A DNA stretch of 64,000 nt from Begonia masoniana (GCA_022432975.1 CM039509.1:3721043-3785042), one strand, 5' to 3'. Positions 23,495 through 34,619 are shown, numbered from the stretch's first letter. Translations and numbers: made by a program. Notes: a model not told the origin generated them from the sequence alone.

Positions 23495-24263
23495 TCAAAT
23501 TGTTGATATTCTCGAATTTAGCCGAGAAAACCATATCATATCTTTTTCTCTTGCATAACCCTTGTTTCGCAGCATAACCCTTGTTTCACAGAATCCAAGG
23601 TTATCACTTGGTGTAATGTTCACACTATTATCTTTCTTTATTGTCTCAATACTAGAAGCGACTTCCCATGTAAGTTGACTTTTGAACATGTTCAAATATT
23701 GATTTACAACCCACTTGGCCGAAGCACGTCGACTTTCAATTTGTCAAGAACAACTGTGTATATCATTCAAACTCTTTACTTGATGTGTAAGTTCTCACAT
23801 TGCATTTTAGAAGCATGTATTCTCCATTTGCATCCCTCTTGACTGACTGTTGTCAATCGGTGATAATCACTTTTAACAAACTTCACACCATAGTCATTCT
23901 TCAATGCATACTCTACTATTTCTTCTCTAGTTTCCTTTAATGAACTATATTTTTTTCCCAAATAAATATCATTCAAACAAACTTCACGTACCGGTCTATT
24001 TTTGCACTCATCATTCTCTGAGTTGTATGGTGAACGAAGATCCGAGTCTATAGTTTTCAAGGTCAAATGTACCTCTATTTGTTCGTAATCGTAATTGAAT
24101 CCACGGACCTCGCCAAATATAGGTTTGGAGGAAGAAACTCCTCCATGTTAGGATCCCATGTTGTTGTCCCATCATAATCAAGTGACCCACTCGAACAAAA
24201 ATTCATTGAAATCAACAAATTGCAAAGAAGAAGATCTGCTAGAGGCGAGAATAGTAGCTGCAA
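23495..24263 (-). pseudogene. MuDR-type transposase N-terminal region, copy B
   Basis: This is the second copy made by the tandem duplication. The frame 24066-23776 is almost the same as in copy A (for example LKETREEIVEYALKNDYGVK). A further frame 23695-23495 continues with LNMFKSQLTWEVASSIETIK, so copy B runs through the point where Cassandra entered copy A. Stops separate the segments; no full transposase can be read. Confidence 0.75.
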
Positions 24264-24449
24264 AACCTAAAGGATGAAATAAGAGAATTAAGAGAGGGCT
24301 AAGGGAGAGGGGAGGGGAGTGGAGGTCGGGAACGTAGAGGAATTGAGATTGAGGGGTCAATTGAGAGAGTTGAGAGGTTTAGGGCTAGGGTTTGCAAAGA
24401 ACGGGCGCAGGTGAATTGCAAAAATGGCGCTCGTTTTTTATAGGCTCGG

Positions 24450-24859
24450 TGATTTCTCAAGAATGGGCGTCGTTCTGGTGCCGTTCCCCTAGCATTTTTG
24501 AACGTTCTGTCCGTTGCCGAGCACATTCAAAAACGCTGCTTTGAATGGGCGCAGAATGAATGTTAATGAACAGACACTCGAAAATTTTTGAACGGACGTT
24601 CGTTTCACGTTTAAAACTAAGAACTGACGCTCGTTTGTAGAAATTGGACGTCTGGTAAGGATTGAATTGTAAAAATAAGAATACTTCTAGAGTGGCGTTG
24701 TAAAGACTAGTTCATTAAACGAACGCTCGTTCGTAGAAAATAGACATCTGATAGGGGTGTCAAAATAAGAATACTTCGAGGATGACGTTGTGAAGATTAG
24801 TTCTTTCGGTAGTGGCATGTTTGTGAAATACCCCAAACCTTTTAAAATGAAATTTACCC
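24450..24859 (-). repeat. Right terminal inverted repeat of the large MULE
   Basis: Its reverse complement aligns with 9732-10065. It starts (reading inward) GGGTAAATTTCATTTTA and is followed outside by the AATAAATTA duplication. In minus orientation it would act as promoter and leader of the transposase gene whose remains follow leftward. Confidence 0.8.
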
Positions 24860-24910
24860 AATAAATTATTAATTACAACCATTAATAAATTTCAACTTTC
24901 CTATCTACCC

Positions 24911-25044
24911 AAAAAAATTCCCCCCTCCCCCTCCCCCTTCCCCTTCCCCTTCCAATTCCCCTTCCTCTTCCCTTTCTCTCTGCCTCTCTTTCTCTTATGC
25001 TTGTTTCTTCGTATCAGGCGGTCGCTTCTCTCGTTTTCTCTTCT
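24911..25044. repeat. C- and CT-rich low-complexity tract
   Basis: Runs of CCCCTCCCC and CTTCCC just outside the MULE right flank lead into a CT-rich stretch. It merges with the decayed CASP-like segment that follows. No gene is seen. Confidence 0.6.
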
Positions 25045-26075
25045 TGCGGCTTCTCTCTCCTCTCTCTCTTCTTCTTCCTCGTCCTCGTCTGTTATAAATT
25101 CCCGAAGCCGCCTACTTCTTCTTCTTCAGCATCCATGATTGGATATCATTACCTCTATCTTAACTTATGTTTACAATCCTTTTTCTTTATTTGAACGATG
25201 TGCTCTATATATGAACTGTACTTAATAATCTGAAATTTGTCATAAAAATTAATTAGCCGGCAAAAAAAAATTGACTCTAAGTGGTGTTAGTTAGTAGTAT
25301 TTTCTTATCTCGTTAAAATATAACAGTTAGAACGTTAGAGAAAAGATGAAAAAAAATAACAGAATTTTACTTGGAAACTCAAAAGAGAAAAAAACATATG
25401 CGCATCAAATTCAAATATATTTAATTATGAAAATAAGATTTACAATATTTTTTTATAAGATAAATATTATAAAAAAATATAAGTTAAAAGAAAATTATCT
25501 TTTATAGATCTCATAATGTACTCAATTTTTTTTTATTTAAATAGAAAAGAATACTCTCTTTGATAGTAGATATAGATACGGTGGTTGGTGCCATAGCCGA
25601 ATAGAGATTGACAAATTTACCTTTCATATTTTGTAGTCTTGACATGGGAAATAGGATAAAATTTAACATTAATTAATTGGTTTTAATTATGTTTTTTTTT
25701 TTTTTTTAATTTTGTAATGTGTTGAATTTGTTCTTCAAACAAAGGTGTGAGAAAAGAGACCGATTCAGTCAATCCAATTGAACCAAAGTGATCGCGTTGG
25801 TCTTATACTTGAACAAAACACTAACCAAAACGATCATTCAAAAGAATTCAATTTGAGCTAAAATTCTCGAATAAAAGAGCATTGCAGTTAAATTTTTGAT
25901 TTAATTCAGTTTGGTATAGAGATCGGCGGTTCTACTTGATGTCGAACCAAATGGTTTTTGTTGGATACGGATTTTGTCAAAACCGAATGAGTCGAACCAA
26001 TTTCATTATCTATGTGATTCATTGCGGCTTATGATGGGTTTGATGATGTTCGTGCGTGGTGTTTGTATCTATCCA
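25045..26075 (+). pseudogene. Decayed duplicate of the CASP-like gene (parts of exon 2, intron 2, exon 3)
   Basis: The segment 25045-25142 matches exon 2 of the gene at 29761-31224: CGGCTTCTCTCTCCTCTC, then TTC codons, then CATGATTGG. Its TTC tract has only four repeats (25114-25126) against 170 in the intact gene. The stretch 25738-25995 resembles intron 2 of that gene (GGTGTGAGAAAA, CCAATTGAACCAAA), and 26032-26060 weakly resembles the start of exon 3. Exon 1 and reading frames are lost. The intron-like part could also be a dispersed repeat, so only the exon 2 match is firm. Confidence 0.6.
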
Positions 26076-27147
26076 AAATTTTAAATTTAACGTAATCCGT
26101 TGCGTGATTTATATTCATTTATTGTCACGTTGCCGCATAATAAAATTTTTTTGTTTGATTAATATTTTTTTAAAGAAAACCATTTATTTTTAAAATTAGA
26201 CTATATTTTTAAAAAGGAAAAATCTACCTCCATTCCCTCCCTAACTAATCTTTGGCACAGCTAACCCTTCTGAAGTTGAAGCCTCACCATCTTACACACA
26301 TTTCTCATCGAATTTCTATGCTCGAATCCGCCATTACAGACTTGTCAACTGCAGTCGACAATTGCATCGGCCCTATTCCTGAAAGACAAGGGTGATGCTT
26401 CAGAAGATCAAACGGATTTAACGGCGAAGATAGATGGAAAAACCATTTAAGAACCAAATGAAAATTATGATAATTGTTATCATATAATTAAGATTTTGAG
26501 AACTAAAACCAAACAAACTCTAAATTATGAAGATCAAAAGTATATTTCACCTTAAAATAAACTCGTTTAGACTTGGTTAAGCTTGAGTTCATAAGCTTAG
26601 AATTTGAGCTCGACTTAGAATTGGATCCACGAGAAAGAGATTATGTTAGGTAGAGGTTCCAAATAGAGATTATGTTAAGCTCAAGTCTTAGACTGGACTT
26701 AGATTTGTACTGACTTGGTTCTTGTCATCTCGCTCAATTTACACCTCTCTATTATATGAGAGGATCAATCTTTTGTCTCCTTAAAAGTAGTTTCCTTGGA
26801 AGATCGTTGAATTCAATTTGATCCACATTTAGCAAGTGTTCGGCTAATGCAGATCGAATTGGCAATCAAGTAGTTTCCAACCCGAATTCGTGCAGGACCT
26901 GAAATTGTTTTTTAGACTTACCATTTCCGAATTATTACGGCTAACTATAATATAGTTGTCATGGGTCATGACTTCGTCCTTTGGTGACAAACATCGTTAT
27001 CGGATCAAATAGTCGAATATCACCCACAACTCTAGTGATGTCATCTCGAACGCTCCAGTCGAAAATGTTGTAGCTTTGCGGGCATCAATTATGTGGTTTT
27101 GGCCTACTCAAAACCTGGCTGCAGTATTGCAAATAGTATCAAGGATA
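26076..27147. other. Intergenic, no gene recognised
   Basis: This is AT-rich DNA with no convincing open frame or terminal repeats. A short stretch at 26290-26400 (TCCGCCATTACAGACTTGTC and following) has codon-like composition but could not be assigned to a family. Confidence 0.5.
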
Positions 27148-27155
27148 ACAACAAT

Positions 27156-27603
27156 TAAGGATGGGCAGAAACCGGATTGAACTGCAGTCCGAACCGGAAC
27201 AACCGGTTCGGTCCTTATTTGGTTGGGTTCTCACTCCTATAGCAATCAGGCTCGATTTTAAATGTATTGACACAGTGAGTCACGGTTCATTTCATGATTT
27301 TGGGTGTCAAAAATCTTGTGTCAAAAAATCTGATCCAAATCCAATTTCACTGAACCTAAAACTCGAAAGTAACTTATTATTCGGACCATAGCCCAAAAAA
27401 TGCCCCAAATCAAACCATAAATATAAATATTTTTTTAGAAATAATTTCTATTTTAATTTTGGAATCAAACCGTACGATTGTGGTTCGATTCAAAACCTAA
27501 CGGTATAGTCCATGTTATGAATTTCAAGAACCGTTAGGTCACGGTTGGGTCCAGTTCTAGGACGGAACCAAGCCGAACTGGCTTGTGTGCAGCCCCAGCT
27601 CTA
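27156..27603. mobile_element. hAT-like MITE (probable)
   Basis: The ends are TAAGGATGGGCAGAAACC on the left and, reverse complemented, TAGAGCTGGGGCTGCACAC on the right, as in hAT elements of the TAGGGNTGGGC type. Possible 8-bp duplications are ACAACAAT and GCAACAAG (6 of 8 match). The interior is rich in ACCGG/CCGGT words typical of such elements. No protein is encoded. Confidence 0.5.
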
Positions 27604-29760
27604 GCAACAAGGGTGTCAAGTCGAAATCTCTCAACTTAAACGTCTCAATTTTATGTATAAGTAGAAGATATACTCGAGTCGATATTGAAGGAAGAGAGGT
27701 CGTTATTTGCTAGGGTTTTTGAAATGAAATTATACGTGCATGCAAAAGAAGTTCAATTTGGACACTCGCTTGATGGGAATCTGTCCAAATCTTTGCTTAT
27801 TCTTCTCTTAATTATCGGCACAGCTACAAAGAGTGTTGGAATTGATAACCATTTTTGATTTCTGGTTTTTAGGCAAAGCTACCCAATGGACGTATGTAAT
27901 GACAAATAGGGTAATCCAACCGTTTAGGCAATTCTATTTCTGCAAATATGTGCTGTATTTGGTTTGTGGCTTTGCAGATGTGAGGCTGGCTTGGTTTGGA
28001 CATTGAATGCTGACTGGTTTCTAATTCAAGAGGAAGATATGTTTTCTTTGTAGGCAAATGTCAACATTGGAACATTATTCCGAACAAAAGTCGACTCCTA
28101 AATGATAATGTCACGCATACATTTTAGTTTTACGATAATTTTTATTTAATATGTGGATTATGTGTCAGTCGTTCATGGGTACGAGTTATTTATTACTTTA
28201 ACTATTTACAAAATATTATAATTATTTTATCAATGAACAAACGATACATAAACGATATTTACACGACATTACTGGAAGAAGAAAAAATATGGTAGTTTTT
28301 CAAAATATTGAAATGACCCTTTGAACGAGAGAAAATAATAATATTTTTCCTATGAATAAATGCTCGAATGCAATTTTGTGAGGAAGATTACTTGACTATT
28401 ATTCGTAATTTATAGCGATGAAAGACAATCACAAGGAGAAAATGGTAATATCACCTCTCAAAAGGGTTAAATTTCTTTAAATTGAGAAGATGGTAATTCT
28501 CAAAAACTAAATATGGTAGGTAGTGCCATAAAAGATAAAGAACAAAAGGAAGAAATCAAGGAATTACCTGCAATTAGGGAAGTGGTTTTGTGATGAAGAC
28601 AAAGGATGATTGCTTGAGAACAATGATTTCTATCTTTTTACTCCTAGTTCAACCAAAATTAGACGTCTAATTTAATTAATCTTTTATTCTACTATGTCAT
28701 TATTCATTAATATAGTACATTATAAATAACTTTCCTTTAAAAATCAATGTTTTTTTTATTAAAATATATCAATTTAGGATTGAGTTTGGACTTTGTGTCG
28801 AATCATGAGTTAATCTTGGATTTAAACAAAGTTTCAATCAAGTTTGAGTCGACTTTATTGTCCATAGTTGAGTTGAGTTGAGTTCTAACAAACGTCTAAA
28901 TTTGTAAAACAAAATATGTTGAATACAGTTATTTTCGGATTCAAAACTGGTTACATTTTGCACGAGAGAGTGAATCAGACCAAACACGGACCAAACTCAT
29001 CGTCCTAGTTTGAACAACAATTATGGTCTGGTCCCGCGTAACTTTACCTATTGAAATATATTATAAAAATAGTGCATAAAAATAAAAAAGAATAATATTA
29101 CGTTTACTTTTTATTTTATTTTTTAAAAATACACATTGACGTATCAATCAATGTTTGGTACAATTAAATATAATTATTCAATTATTTATAATTTATTATA
29201 TTAAATGACCATAATTGCATCAACTATTATTTGACACGTCAATAAGTATTTTAAGATAATAGAACAAGAGATTAAACATACTAGAATAAAAATCACTGGT
29301 TTCGGTACTTGGCATCGCAGTTTTGTTTCAGTTTCCTCCTCGACCCCTGTAAAAGGGTTATCCTTTTTTAGATTAACCATCTTCAAGACAGATAAAAATC
29401 CATAAATTTTTTTGAAAGATTTTTTATTTTGATTTCTGTTGATCCAACTTGTGCTCACCTTTCCAAACTAGGCCACCCAAGCATTGTGTTGAGCCAGAAA
29501 AGGGTTTTATGGGTCAAAACTCAAAACCATGCATGGTTAATTGTCGAAAAACATCCTTAATTTGTATTTCTCACCAAGTAAAAAGTGTTCTTCATTTCCC
29601 ACTTCCCAATGTTTGGCTCTTGTGATTATCACTCTCTCTCCTCCCTCTACTTTAAATTGTCTAGCCTCAGCCAAGCTTCTTCATTCGTATCAGTCTCAGT
29701 TGCTTCTCTCTGTGTCTCCTCTGTTCTGCTCTGTTTTCTGAAGCTCTCATCCCCTCTCCA
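27604..29760. other. Intergenic DNA upstream of the CASP-like gene
   Basis: This is AT-rich with no supported gene. A stretch at about 29090-29290 starts GAATAATATTACGTTTAC, like the MITE at 63852-63981, and ends with a loosely inverted copy, so it may be a relative of that family. The last 150 bp before the ATG are CT-rich, as in many plant 5' leaders. Confidence 0.4.
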
Positions 29761-30132
29761 ATGGTGAACGAGCAACCTGAGGTCACTCCCAAGATTTCAA
29801 AACCATTTCGGTATATCCAGATTTGCTTACGTTTTTTGGTTATATTTACCACTCTGGCTGCTACTTGGCTGATGGTCACAGCAAAACAGACGTCGGTAGT
29901 TTTCGGCTTGACCATGGACGCCCGATTTACTTATTCGTCTGCATTCGAGTGAGTCCCAAAAGACAATTTTTTTCTCCATTTTTTGTTCTGCAGAAGTTGC
30001 TCTTTGATCGAGCCCATTATCTGTAATTTCTTTTGCAGGTTTTTCGCCATTGCAAGTGGAGTTACCTGCGGCTTCTCTCTCCTCTCCCTCTTCTTCCTCT
30101 TCCTCGTCTGTCATCGATTCGCCAAACCCGTC

Positions 30133-30164
<32 letters not shown>

Positions 30165-31224
30165 CTTCTTCTTCTTCTTCTTCTTCTTCTTCTTCTTCTT
30201 CTTCTTCTTCTTCTTCTTCTTCTTCTTCTTCTTCTTCTTCTTCTTCTTCTTCTTCTTCTTCTTCTTCTTCTTCTTCTTCTTCTTCTTCTTCTTCTTCTTC
30301 TTCTTCTTCTTCTTCTTCTTCTTCTTCTTCTTCTTCTTCTTCTTCTTCTTCTTCTTCTTCTTCTTCTTCTTCTTCTTCTTCTTCTTCTTCTTCTTCTTCT
30401 TCTTCTTCTTCTTCTTCTTCTTCTTCTTCTTCTTCTTCTTCTTCTTCTTCTTCTTCTTCTTCTTCTTCTTCTTCTTCTTCTTCTTCTTCTTCTTCTTCTT
30501 CTTCTTCTTCTTCTTCTTCTTCTTCTTCTTCTTCTTCTTCTTCTTCTTCTTCTTCTTCTTCTTCTTCTTCTTCTTCTTCTTCTTCTTCTTCTTCTTCTTC
30601 TTCTTCTTCTTCTTCTTCTTCTTCTTCTTCTTCTTCTTCTTCTTCACTCATGATTTGGTAAGCAAAATCTTCATCTATGGGCTTGACTTTTATTGGTGTT
30701 TTTTTTAATGGGTTGAATGTATTGGTCGTCAATTCTGTGTCAAGGTTGAATACTGTAGATCAGATCATAGTGGGTTTTTTTTCGGTTCTTCAAATAAAGG
30801 TGTGAGAAAACCAACCGATTCGGTCCAATTGAACCAAACTGATCGAATTCTTCCAATTGAACCAAAACACGAACCGAAATGATTCGGTCCAATTGAATCA
30901 ACAATGGTTTAGTTGAGTTTGGTTTTTTTTTTTTTTGTGAAAACCAAATGAATCGAGCCGACTCCACCCCTTACTTCTAACATCACTGTGTTCTTAATGT
31001 AGCTTATGACGTGCTTGGTGATGGCCGCATGTGGGAGCGCAACTGCAATTGCGCTGGTCGGAAAATACGGAAATGACCACACGGGTTGGTCTCCGATCTG
31101 CAATCTGGTCGGCAAATTTTGCGAGCGGGTGATGATTTGTTTGGTTCTCTCTTATCTGTCGTTCATTTTCCTTCTCATTCTCACTTTGCTTTCTGGGTGG
31201 AAGTCTGGGCAGATTCGAGTTTAG
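29761..31224 (+). CDS. CASP-like membrane protein with a 170-residue poly-phenylalanine insertion
   Basis: Three exons join in frame: 29761-29948, 30039-30657, 31003-31224, all with GT-AG introns, giving 342 residues. Without the repeat it would be 172, a usual length for CASP-like proteins, four-helix plasma-membrane proteins related to Casparian strip scaffolds. TM1 is near 20-42 (ICLRFLVIFTTLAATWLMV, with the conserved Arg), TM2 near 64-90 (CGFSLLSLFFLFLVCHR), TM3 starts after the repeat with THDL (conserved Asp) and GSATAIALVGKYG, and TM4 is MICLVLSYLSFIFLLILTL. The loop motif GWSPICNLVGKFC is typical. Exactly in the TM2-TM3 loop, 510 bp of pure TTC encode 170 Phe. Such a product would probably not fold normally, so the allele may be impaired, or the array may be collapsed or inflated by assembly. 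Confidence 0.88.
30136..30645 (+). repeat. (TTC)170 trinucleotide array inside a coding exon
   Basis: There are 170 uninterrupted copies with no variant unit. The same motif has four copies in the decayed paralog at 25114-25126. GAA/TTC arrays can form triplex DNA and are known to silence genes when long (human FXN; IIL1 in Arabidopsis Bur-0). The absence of any interruption points to recent expansion. Confidence 0.98.
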
Positions 31225-31663
31225 ATCTTGTGTTTGGTCTTTTTATTCAACTAATGAATCATGTACTACAACTTCATTTTCCTTCTCTCTCTCTCTCCTT
31301 CTCCTCCTTTCTCTCACTTCTAGATGAAAAATGCTGCCACGTCAGTACAAATCTCTTGCTGATTTTCAGTCCACGTGTTAAATTTCATATTCCAAAAGTT
31401 ATTATAGAAAAACGAATGGCAAAGGAGAGAGACATTTATGTTGTATTGTGTAGAAGTATCTGAAGAGTCGGTCGAGTCGATCCAAAATAATTCTCTCACT
31501 CGTGTCTGAGTTACCCCAAAATATGAGCTTGACTTGGAGTTGATTGGCCTAGCCCACTCAATTTGCGTCTCCGTTGTTATAATTCAATTTGATCCACCTG
31601 AATGAGGTGATGCCCATCATGGGCTTGAATTTGTGCTGGACCCAAAAATATTTATTACAAATA
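31225..31663. other. 3' flank of the CASP-like gene
   Basis: No further gene is seen. A CT-rich stretch at about 31285-31318 probably lies in the 3' UTR region. Confidence 0.5.
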
Positions 31664-31672
31664 ATATTATAT

Positions 31673-32513
31673 GGATAATTATCAATTTGAACCTTGTAGT
31701 ATGCACTTTATTTTAGTTAGTCCCATGTACTAAAAAAATTGACAAATCAAACTATGTATTTTGATTCTGTTAGCAGTTTTGACCTTCCATCAACAATTTC
31801 GTTAAACCCTCATTTAAAAAATTACCAAATGATGTTGGATTCACTTGAAATTTTTATCACATGTTCACTATTTAATGAGAAGATAATTTAGAAATTTTCG
31901 TGATGTTTTAACACATGTACGATTTATTATAATTTTATTTTAGTAATTTATAAAAATATTATAATAAATCATACAGGTCTTAGAAAAATCACGAAAAATT
32001 TTTTTATTATTTACCCATGATGTGGTGAACATGTGGACAGATGTTCAAATAAATTCAATATCTTTTGGTATTTGTTTAAAATTAATCACATTTTCTTCTT
32101 TACTTTATAAATTAATTTTTAAAAAAATAATAAACAATATTGGATTTATTTGAAACTTTTTTCACATGTTCACCATATCATGGGTAGATAATAGAAAACT
32201 TTTTTGTAATTTTCAAAAACTTGTATGATTTATTATAATATTTTTATAAATTACAATAAATGGTATATGTGTTAAAAAATCACAAAAATTTTCAGATTAT
32301 TTTCTCATTAAGTAGTGAACATGTGGTAAAAATTTCAAATGAATCCAATATTGTTTGCTTATTTTTTAAATAAAATGTTATATCAAAATTATTAATGAAA
32401 TATCAAAACTGATAACAGAAATCAAAGTACAGGGTTTGATTTGTTGGTGTTTTTAGTACAGGGGGCTAACTGAAATAAAGTGCATAGTACAGAATTTAAA
32501 TCGATAATTACCC
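31673..32513. mobile_element. MULE-type non-autonomous inverted-repeat element, 841 bp
   Basis: Terminal arms of about 110 bp are inverted copies: left GGATAATTATCAATTTGAA, right (reverse complement) GGGTAATTATCGATTTAAA, continuing through CTATGCACTTTATTT-like text. The interior is itself partly palindromic. Flanking 9-bp sequences ATATTATAT (31664-31672) and TTATTATAT (32514-32522) agree at 8 of 9 positions, which suggests the MULE superfamily. No coding sequence. Confidence 0.75.
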
Positions 32514-32813
32514 TTATTATATTTACTATCTTTTTTTATTTTTTAATATTTATGAGAATAATGAATAACTTATTTTAATTAGTTATAATTTATTAAATTT
32601 ACCACATCAACGCATTAGAATTAAAGTATAAAAATAAGAATGAATATAGGGAAAAGTTCAATTTAGACCGCAACGTATGGGATCAGTGGCCATTTGGTAC
32701 CTAACTTTTTTTTTTGTACTCAATCAAACCCTATCGTATAAAACGTTTGCATTTCAAATCCTGCCGTCAATTTTTCAATTAAAATTGACAGATGCCCTTT
32801 TAAAATTACCAAA

Positions 32814-32818
<5 letters not shown>

Positions 32819-32863
<45 letters not shown>
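32819..32863 (+). repeat. (CT)n microsatellite
   Basis: About 22 CT units lie at the inner edge of the left Pack-MULE arm. A shorter AG tract (33627-33639) lies at the matching place of the right arm, so the motif belongs to the inverted repeat and expanded on one side. Confidence 0.9.
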
Positions 32864-32866
<3 letters not shown>

Positions 32867-33053
32867 CCTCCCTTTCCTGCAGTCTGCACTCAGATGCCAA
32901 ATTCATACATTTGCATCTGCTTTTACTTCCATGGTCGTGCTGCATTATCGCTCCCAACAAAAAATTCGACAAAACCCACTTCCTAACAATAATTTCTTTC
33001 TACAATTCTTGCCTGAAATCAAAAGTGATTTCGACACTCACTCGTAAAAATTG

Positions 33054-33304
33054 ACAATGACAGACAAAGAGAGAGCAATTCCATAAAGCTCCAAATCTCC
33101 AATATGGCCAACAAAGATATTGGTGAAAGAATTAATCCCATAATTGCACAAAATATTGAAAGCAAGGGCTGCAATTGCCCAGAGCTTGGTGGATTCAACG
33201 TAAACAACATATTTCACATCCTGGAAATTAAGAACCGGAGAATAATCTCCGACGTGAGATTCTATAAATGCCGACGGGGCGTGGTGGAGGTCAGTCGTAT
33301 CCAT
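33054..33304 (-). pseudogene. First-exon fragment of a MATE/DETOXIFICATION transporter inside the Pack-MULE
   Basis: The translation contains VKYVVYVESTKLWAIAALAF, NILCNYGINSFTNIFVGHIG and LELYGIALSLSVIVNF, the first transmembrane helix region of plant MATE (DTX) proton-coupled efflux carriers. It begins at an ATG (33304) after a plausible 5' UTR and ends at a stop soon after the homology ends. Only about 84 of the roughly 480-500 residues of a full carrier are here, so no transport function is possible. It could still be transcribed. Confidence 0.8.
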
Positions 33305-33816
33305 TTCCGGCGTATCTGTTTCATTTTTCCAACTCAGAAAATGAGACAGAAACTCCAGAAATTCTCACCCGGCCAAGAAAATTCTTCGTTGTTCTCGAGC
33401 AGAACAGAACAGAGCCTCTGTTCTGAGAGGGAGAAAGAAGAAAAGAGGAAGAAACGAAGGAGAGGAGGCTGGAAATCATCGTCGTCGGCGTCAGCGTCGG
33501 CCTGAGTTCTTTGTCGCCTGGAGAGAACACGCAGAGAGGGAGAAAGAAGAAAAGAGGAAGGAGGAAAAGAAAAGAAAAGAAAAATAAAAAATAAAAATAA
33601 AGGAGGGAGGGGTATCTGGCGTTGAAAGAGAGAGAGAGGGTAGTTTGGTAATTTTAAAAGGGCATCTGTTAATTTTAACTGAAAATTTGATTGCAGGATT
33701 TGAATTGCAAACGTTTTATACGATAGGGTTTGATTGAGTACAAAAAAAACGTTAAGTACCAAATGGCCACTGACCCCATACGTTAGGATCTAAATTGAAC
33801 TTTTCTCATAAATATA

Positions 33817-34619
33817 GTATTATTTATTTGTAACTATTCAGGATTGGACCATAACGAAATTGGTCTTTTCCAACAAGTCAAAGATAAACCTTTTTCGAGA
33901 AGCATCACTTATATTGTTCTGACTGACAATACTATAATTGCACGACCTTTTTCATTGGCTAAAAACGATGTATTAGACTAATACGATCCAAGATGTTTAG
34001 CCCATCACACGAGTGAACATTAGTTCAATGATTGAATATTATCGACAACTCTCGTGATGTTGGCTCCAACTACGGGCCTCAATTCTGCAGTTGGAGCCAA
34101 CTCAAAACCATATCGACATGCTGCAAATGCCAAATAGTGTCAAAGGATAGCAACAAAGGGTGTGACTTGTGAAGATGAGGTAGGTGTTAGAGTAACAACC
34201 AGCAACACATCTGCTTTCCAGCAAAATTAAGCAACACAAGCACATGCTCACAACCCACAAAATACACGCGCTTCATACTTCAGACCCACATAAAAACACA
34301 TCAATCAATCTTCCACTATCTCCTAACATGTTTCTTTCTCTCCCTCTCTCTCTCTCCCCTATCCCTCTCTCTCTACAGTTGGGAAGAGATGCGATCAACA
34401 ACTGACTCTAATCATAATAGGGGCATTGAAATTATTCAAATAGAGGTAAAGATATACACCCAATTCCAGTTACAAATCCAACCTGTATCATTTCTCTACA
34501 TCCTACTTTTCCTTAAATAATATGCCACCAACTTTTGACTTTTATGTTCTACCTCCTCTAATAAAGTAGATTTTATGAACATGCAGAACCCAAAATAGGA
34601 AAATGTAAAACAAACACAG
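33817..34619. other. Intergenic, no gene recognised
   Basis: No open frame or repeat structure is convincing. A short CT-rich tract lies at 34335-34375. Confidence 0.5.

Larger units (their letters stand above)
9732..24859 (-). mobile_element. Large decayed Mutator-like element (MULE) with nested insertions
   Basis: The ends are inverted copies: left AGGTAAATTCCATTTTA, right (reverse complement) GGGTAAATTTCATTTTA, with similarity continuing inward for over 330 bp. A 9-bp duplication AATAAATTA lies immediately outside both ends (9723-9731 and 24860-24868), the size typical of MULEs. Minus-strand fragments resembling MuDR transposase occur inside (24263-23495, 22326-21725, 12492-12040). After subtracting the gypsy element, the Cassandra element and the right-end duplication, about 5.3 kb of original element remains. 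The nested order is clear from the junctions. All transposase pieces are broken, so it cannot move by itself. Confidence 0.85.
20231..24910 (+). repeat. Tandem duplication of MULE right end plus flanking DNA (copies 20231-22950 and 22951-24910)
   Basis: Both copies begin TTCATCTCCACGGC and end with the terminal repeat and the host-like CTATCTACCCAAAAAA. Copy one is longer only because it holds the 782-bp Cassandra element and its 5-bp duplication; without them both are about 1.95 kb. The junction at 22950 joins host AAAAAATTC to internal AAAGAATTC, so the duplication ran through a short AATTC homology. Confidence 0.85.
32649..33807 (-). mobile_element. Pack-MULE carrying the 5' part of a MATE transporter gene
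   Basis: The terminal arms 32649-32818 and 33640-33807 are inverted copies of about 170 bp (GGGAAAAGTTCAATTTAGA against GAGAAAAGTTCAATTTAGA). The 9-bp flanks are ATGAATATA (32640-32648) and ATAAATATA (33808-33816), 8 of 9 matching. Between the arms lie CT/AG microsatellite edges and about 800 bp that look like a host gene's 5' UTR and first exon. No transposase is present. A MULE carrying gene pieces is by definition a Pack-MULE; the orientation given is that of the captured gene. Confidence 0.85.

Noticed and set aside
29827..30732. Long minus-strand ORF with about 170 Glu, and Leu, Ser and Lys frames across the same array
   Set aside because: These are other-frame readings of the TTC array; only the Phe frame joins correctly to the flanking CASP-like exons.
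33334..33762. 142-codon minus-strand frame at the right side of the Pack-MULE
   Set aside because: It covers the captured 5' UTR and terminal repeat; the composition is low-complexity and the real captured start codon lies downstream at 33304.
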